Below, piece after piece: positions 61,468 to 64,000 of a DNA stretch of 64,000 nucleotides. The notes under the pieces are model-generated. The model made no database searches. It had not been told where the DNA came from and saw only the letters and a program-made list of their open reading frames with translations. Numbering within the stretch: the first letter of the stretch is position 1; each line of letters starts with the position of its first letter. Location: the NCBI GenBank assembly GCA_018697035.1, contig JABHSE010000004.1, positions 323,300 through 387,299 on the forward strand, written 5' to 3'. A program made the position numbers and the translations under genes. This DNA is from an archaeon. GTDB taxonomy: Archaea > Nanobdellota > Nanobdellia > Pacearchaeales > GW2011-AR1.

Positions 61468-61872
61468 CTACAATCTAACAGATCCCTCAAGTAAATCCGC
61501 TTTCTTTCTCAAAACGTCTATTCCCTGGTGTATAGAATAAAAAGATTTCCTAAGCCAAGAACGATCATAAACCAATTCCGGAATCTTCTCACTGATATTA
61601 TTACCTAAATAAAATTCCTCAGCAGCTAAATTCTTTTCTCCTAAAATAGCAAAACGTTCATTCAACATATTCAAACAAGGCCAAATAACCTCCACATCTT
61701 TTACACCTCTAACACCTTTCAAAATATCCCACGTCTCATCAAGACTTCTCATTAATCCCTCGTTCATATCAATATACTTACACCCACACTCAACATCATC
61801 CAATAAATCATTAACAGAACTTCCACTTCCCCCAGATTTGTCCCGGACATAAGCGTTCTTCATAGCTCCCAT
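61468..61872 (-). CDS. Hypothetical helical protein
   Basis: A 134-residue largely helical protein (MNEGLMRSLDETWDILKGVRG, EGSVRL at the end). A TATA-like box lies 30 bp before the ATG. Convergent with gatA. Function unknown. Confidence 0.55.
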   Translation of the reverse strand: MGAMKNAYVRDKSGGSGSSVNDLLDDVECGCKYIDMNEGLMRSLDETWDILKGVRGVKDVEVIWPCLNMLNERFAILGEKNLAAEEFYLGNNISEKIPELVYDRSWLRKSFYSIHQGIDVLRKKADLLEGSVRL

Positions 61873-61971
61873 ACAAAATAATACAGAACCACCTTTATAA
61901 GTTTTACTACACTAGAGTTACTACACTAAATCAACCACAACCCTTATCAATCAAAAACTCCCCTAACTAAA

Positions 61972-62988
61972 ATGCCAGAAATAAACAAGCAACAAGCAGA
62001 AGAATTCCTAAGTAACATTTCAAAAGAAGACAATGTCGCAATCATCCATCACGATGACGGAGACGGAGTATGCTCAGGAATAATTCTAAACGAACACTGC
62101 ATAAAACAAGGCGCAACCACAAAAACATTCACTTATCACCTCTCAAAAACAAAACTTTCAGAACTAGATTTAAGTGCTTTCAATAAAATAATAATAACCG
62201 ATGTCTCAGTAAAGGCAATCCAGGAAGATATTAAATCCATAAAAAATACACAAATCTTCGTAACCGACCATCATCCAAAATACGACCTTCCAAATGATGT
62301 CTTATATTTTCCAACAACCGCAGAAGGCTATATCCCATCATCCAGAACAGCATACGAATTAACAGGAATAAAAAAATGGCTAGCCCTAATCGGAGTAATA
62401 GCAGACTCTGGAAATCTATACAAAGAAAATGACAACTTCATAAAAGAAACACTAGAAGAATTAAACCTAACCCTAGAAGAATTTCAAAAAAAATATTCTC
62501 ACATATTCTCAGACACCATAGTATATTTCGCCGACACACCGGAAAAAATATTCCCGATATTAGCAGAAATAAACTCTCTCCATGATATCGAAAAATTACA
62601 AAAATACGCAAAAGTTATAGAAGAAGAAATCCAAAAACACGTTAAAGGATACAAAGCAAATAAGGAAAAAATAGGAAATATAAATCTATATCAATTCGAA
62701 CCAAAATTCCAAGTAAAAGGAATAGTCGCTGCCATCTTAAGTAGGGGAAATCAAGAAGAAACTTTCATATTCTTTTCCCAAAAGGATTCAGATCCAAATC
62801 TTTTAGGAATATCAGCAAGAGATCAAAGTCCAAATGCAAACCTTCCAAAACTCTTAGAGGCAGCAACAAAAGACTTAGAAAACTCCAACTGCGGAGGACA
62901 CCCAAGAGCTTCAGGTGGACAAATCCAAACCAAAGATTTAGAAAAATTCAAAAATAACCTAAAAGACTACATCCAAAAACAACCTTAG
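61972..62988 (+). CDS. DHH-DHHA1 phosphoesterase (second copy)
   Basis: DHH motifs HHDDGDGVCSG, ITDVS and VTDHHPK, and the DHHA1 motif in NCGGHPRASGGQIQ. It is 338 residues. It is closer to archaeal RecJ-like/GAN or oligoribonuclease-type proteins in general layout, but the assignment is open. It differs from the disA-linked copy in sequence and in having no cyclase next to it. Confidence 0.85.
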   Translation: MPEINKQQAEEFLSNISKEDNVAIIHHDDGDGVCSGIILNEHCIKQGATTKTFTYHLSKTKLSELDLSAFNKIIITDVSVKAIQEDIKSIKNTQIFVTDHHPKYDLPNDVLYFPTTAEGYIPSSRTAYELTGIKKWLALIGVIADSGNLYKENDNFIKETLEELNLTLEEFQKKYSHIFSDTIVYFADTPEKIFPILAEINSLHDIEKLQKYAKVIEEEIQKHVKGYKANKEKIGNINLYQFEPKFQVKGIVAAILSRGNQEETFIFFSQKDSDPNLLGISARDQSPNANLPKLLEAATKDLENSNCGGHPRASGGQIQTKDLEKFKNNLKDYIQKQP

Positions 62989-63030
62989 AATCACATATAT
63001 GTTTTTATATCCTATCTACTTCAACCATAC

Positions 63031-63345
63031 ATGACAAACCCACAATATCTCGTAAGACCTCATGATTCCCACATCTTCGAATTAGACGAATCTAACCAAT
63101 GCTACAGATCCTTTTCAGCACCTGTCGAGTATCCAGATGGCACTCGCCCTAACGCACAATCACATTTTACATTAGATAACCTAACTTCCAATTATGACTT
63201 CTTCCAAATTAAAAAAAGTGAACTAAAAAAATACGAAGAAAAGCATAATTTTCATCTTGGATATGTCTTATGGTCGACTCGTCCAGATGGACACGGTGGC
63301 ATCAAGGGCGGAACAATGAAAGAATATCTAGAAAAAATCAAGTAA
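63031..63345 (+). CDS. Hypothetical protein
   Basis: A 104-residue protein, rich in aromatic and histidine residues (YLVRPHDSHIFELDESNQCY, DGHGGIKGG). No family recognised. An AT-rich promoter precedes it. Confidence 0.55.
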   Translation: MTNPQYLVRPHDSHIFELDESNQCYRSFSAPVEYPDGTRPNAQSHFTLDNLTSNYDFFQIKKSELKKYEEKHNFHLGYVLWSTRPDGHGGIKGGTMKEYLEKIK

Positions 63346-63420
63346 AATCTGAAAACTACTTCGTTAAATAACTCATCTAGCCTCATATATATTTTTAAAC
63401 AAAACATCCCCTCTATTTTA

Positions 63421-63465
63421 ATGAAACTTGAAAGGAGGTTTAAAGAAAAAAGAAAATGCCATTAG
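63421..63465 (+). CDS. 14-residue upstream ORF of ftsZ
   Basis: A TATA-like ATATATTTTTAAAC (about 63386-63399) lies 25-30 bp before this ATG. The peptide MKLERRFKEKRKCH ends inside ftsZ. It contains GGAGG, 18 nt before the ftsZ start. The frame offset to the main gene equals that of the eS6 leader. Confidence 0.45.
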   Translation: MKLERRFKEKRKCH

Positions 63466-64000
63466 ATTTTGCAAAAGAAGCAATACAAACTGCAGAAGCA
63501 AACTCAATCAACTTCGATGAATTAAGAGCTGGAAAAGCCAGCATCAAAGTTTTCGGATGCGGAGGATGCGGATGTAACATGGCGACCTGGTTATTCAATA
63601 AAGGTATCAACGGAGCAACAATTTACGGTCTAAACACCGATGCTCTACATTTATCCATAACTAAGGCCGACGAGAAACTCCTAATAGGAAAGGAACTAAC
63701 TCGTGGACTTGGATGCGGAGGATACCCTAAGAAAGGTAGAGAGGCAGCTAAAGAATCTCTTACCGACCTGAAAAAAGCTGTAGCGAATTCGGATATGGTT
63801 TTTGTTCTGGCTGGTATGGGAGGCGGTTCCGGAACAGGAGCCATCCCAGTTGTAGCTCAACTAGCTAAAGAAGCAGGCGCAGTAGTTATCGCAGTTGTAA
63901 CAATGCCTTTCGAGGCAGAAAAAGCAAGAATCGACAAAGCAGAGTTCGGATTACAAGAACTTCGGGAAACAGTTGACACAGTAATTGTGTTAGACAACAA
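63456..64000 (+). CDS. ftsZ: Cell division protein FtsZ, partial at the right edge
   Basis: The visible 181 residues show the tubulin/FtsZ GTPase start: KVFGCGGCGCN (usually GVGGAGxN), NTDALHLS, LTRGLGCGGYPKKG and the GTP signature AGMGGGSGTGA. The rest lies outside the window. The glycine loops are unusually rich in cysteine. FtsZ forms the cytokinetic ring. It is preceded by a mini ORF and a far-placed GGAGG. Confidence 0.95.
   Translation, partial: MPLDFAKEAIQTAEANSINFDELRAGKASIKVFGCGGCGCNMATWLFNKGINGATIYGLNTDALHLSITKADEKLLIGKELTRGLGCGGYPKKGREAAKESLTDLKKAVANSDMVFVLAGMGGGSGTGAIPVVAQLAKEAGAVVIAVVTMPFEAEKARIDKAEFGLQELRETVDTVIVLDN

Noticed and set aside
1-64000. Many long open frames antisense to genes, such as those over gyrA, gyrB, gatB, Kae1 and aIF5B
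   Set aside because: They mirror the C-rich strand bias, have proline/asparagine/arginine-rich or leucine/arginine-rich nonsense composition, and overlap well-recognised genes.

Overview
This window looks like a chromosomal segment of a DPANN archaeon, most likely in the Woesearchaeota/Pacearchaeota sphere; that placement is inferred from gene content and was not computed. The archaeal core is clear: ribosomal proteins eS6, eL8 (L7Ae), eS28 and eL24, initiation factors aIF5B and aIF2-gamma, Kae1, deoxyhypusine synthase, both GatDE and GatCAB amidotransferases, archaeal AspRS and ProRS, and an FtsZ running off the right edge. Most starts sit about 25 bp downstream of a TATA-like box with no ribosome binding site, so leaderless mRNA appears to be the rule. 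Bacterial-type parts are also present: gyrase A and B, DisA, an RsuA-type pseudouridine synthase, an RRM protein and a CxxC zinc protein. The + strand is rich in C and poor in G almost throughout, whichever strand carries the gene.

Layout. 0-4.8 kb: HD-domain fragment, a glycolate/lactate-oxidase-like pair, a DsbD/CcdA-like protein and a truncated Dph2. 4.8-11.4 kb: aIF5B, HAD hydrolase, DEDDh exonuclease, eS6 and aIF2-gamma. 11.4-16.5 kb: gyrase cluster. 16.5-18.9 kb: L7Ae-S28e-hyp-L24e and Kae1. 19-24.8 kb: DisA coupled to a DHH phosphoesterase (probable c-di-AMP turnover), then a tightly overlapping deoxyhypusine synthase-decarboxylase-agmatinase operon. 24.8-31.6 kb: CNNM-like protein, ProRS, pseudouridine synthase, tRNA-Arg and a zinc-finger protein. 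31.9-40.5 kb: surface proteins, SNF2 helicase, permease, RRM protein and Fe-S nuclease. 40.5-43.4 kb: an operon of eight small genes, mostly for membrane proteins. 44.1-46.7 kb: an AT-richer, less skewed island with a zinc-ribbon nuclease. 46.7-52.3 kb: GatB, GatD and GatE. 53-57 kb: a 1300-residue anchored glycosidase-like protein with cysteine repeats. 57.7-64 kb: AspRS, HIT, GatC-Nudix-GatA, a second DHH protein and FtsZ.

The most unusual signal is a set of small dispersed elements. One type is a C-rich block of usually four heptamers (consensus TCCNAAC, 28 bp). The other is an array of a 16-mer (ACCAGCGAAGCGTCCC). In most copies the array is followed within 0-2 nt by a perfect hairpin whose sequence differs at each site; its outer arm appears to be host sequence and its inner arm an inverted copy. 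They lie in gatB (three times), gatD, gatE, agmatinase and the zinc-finger gene, at the 3' ends of gyrB and the glcD-like gene, and at the start of the exonuclease. All hairpin-bearing copies have one orientation on the + strand regardless of gene strand. A separate 58-bp palindromic element lies in frame in kae1 and in the zinc-ribbon gene before gyrA, and a three-stem hairpin element recurs at gene 3' ends. Several genes, many for translation, also carry short upstream ORFs.
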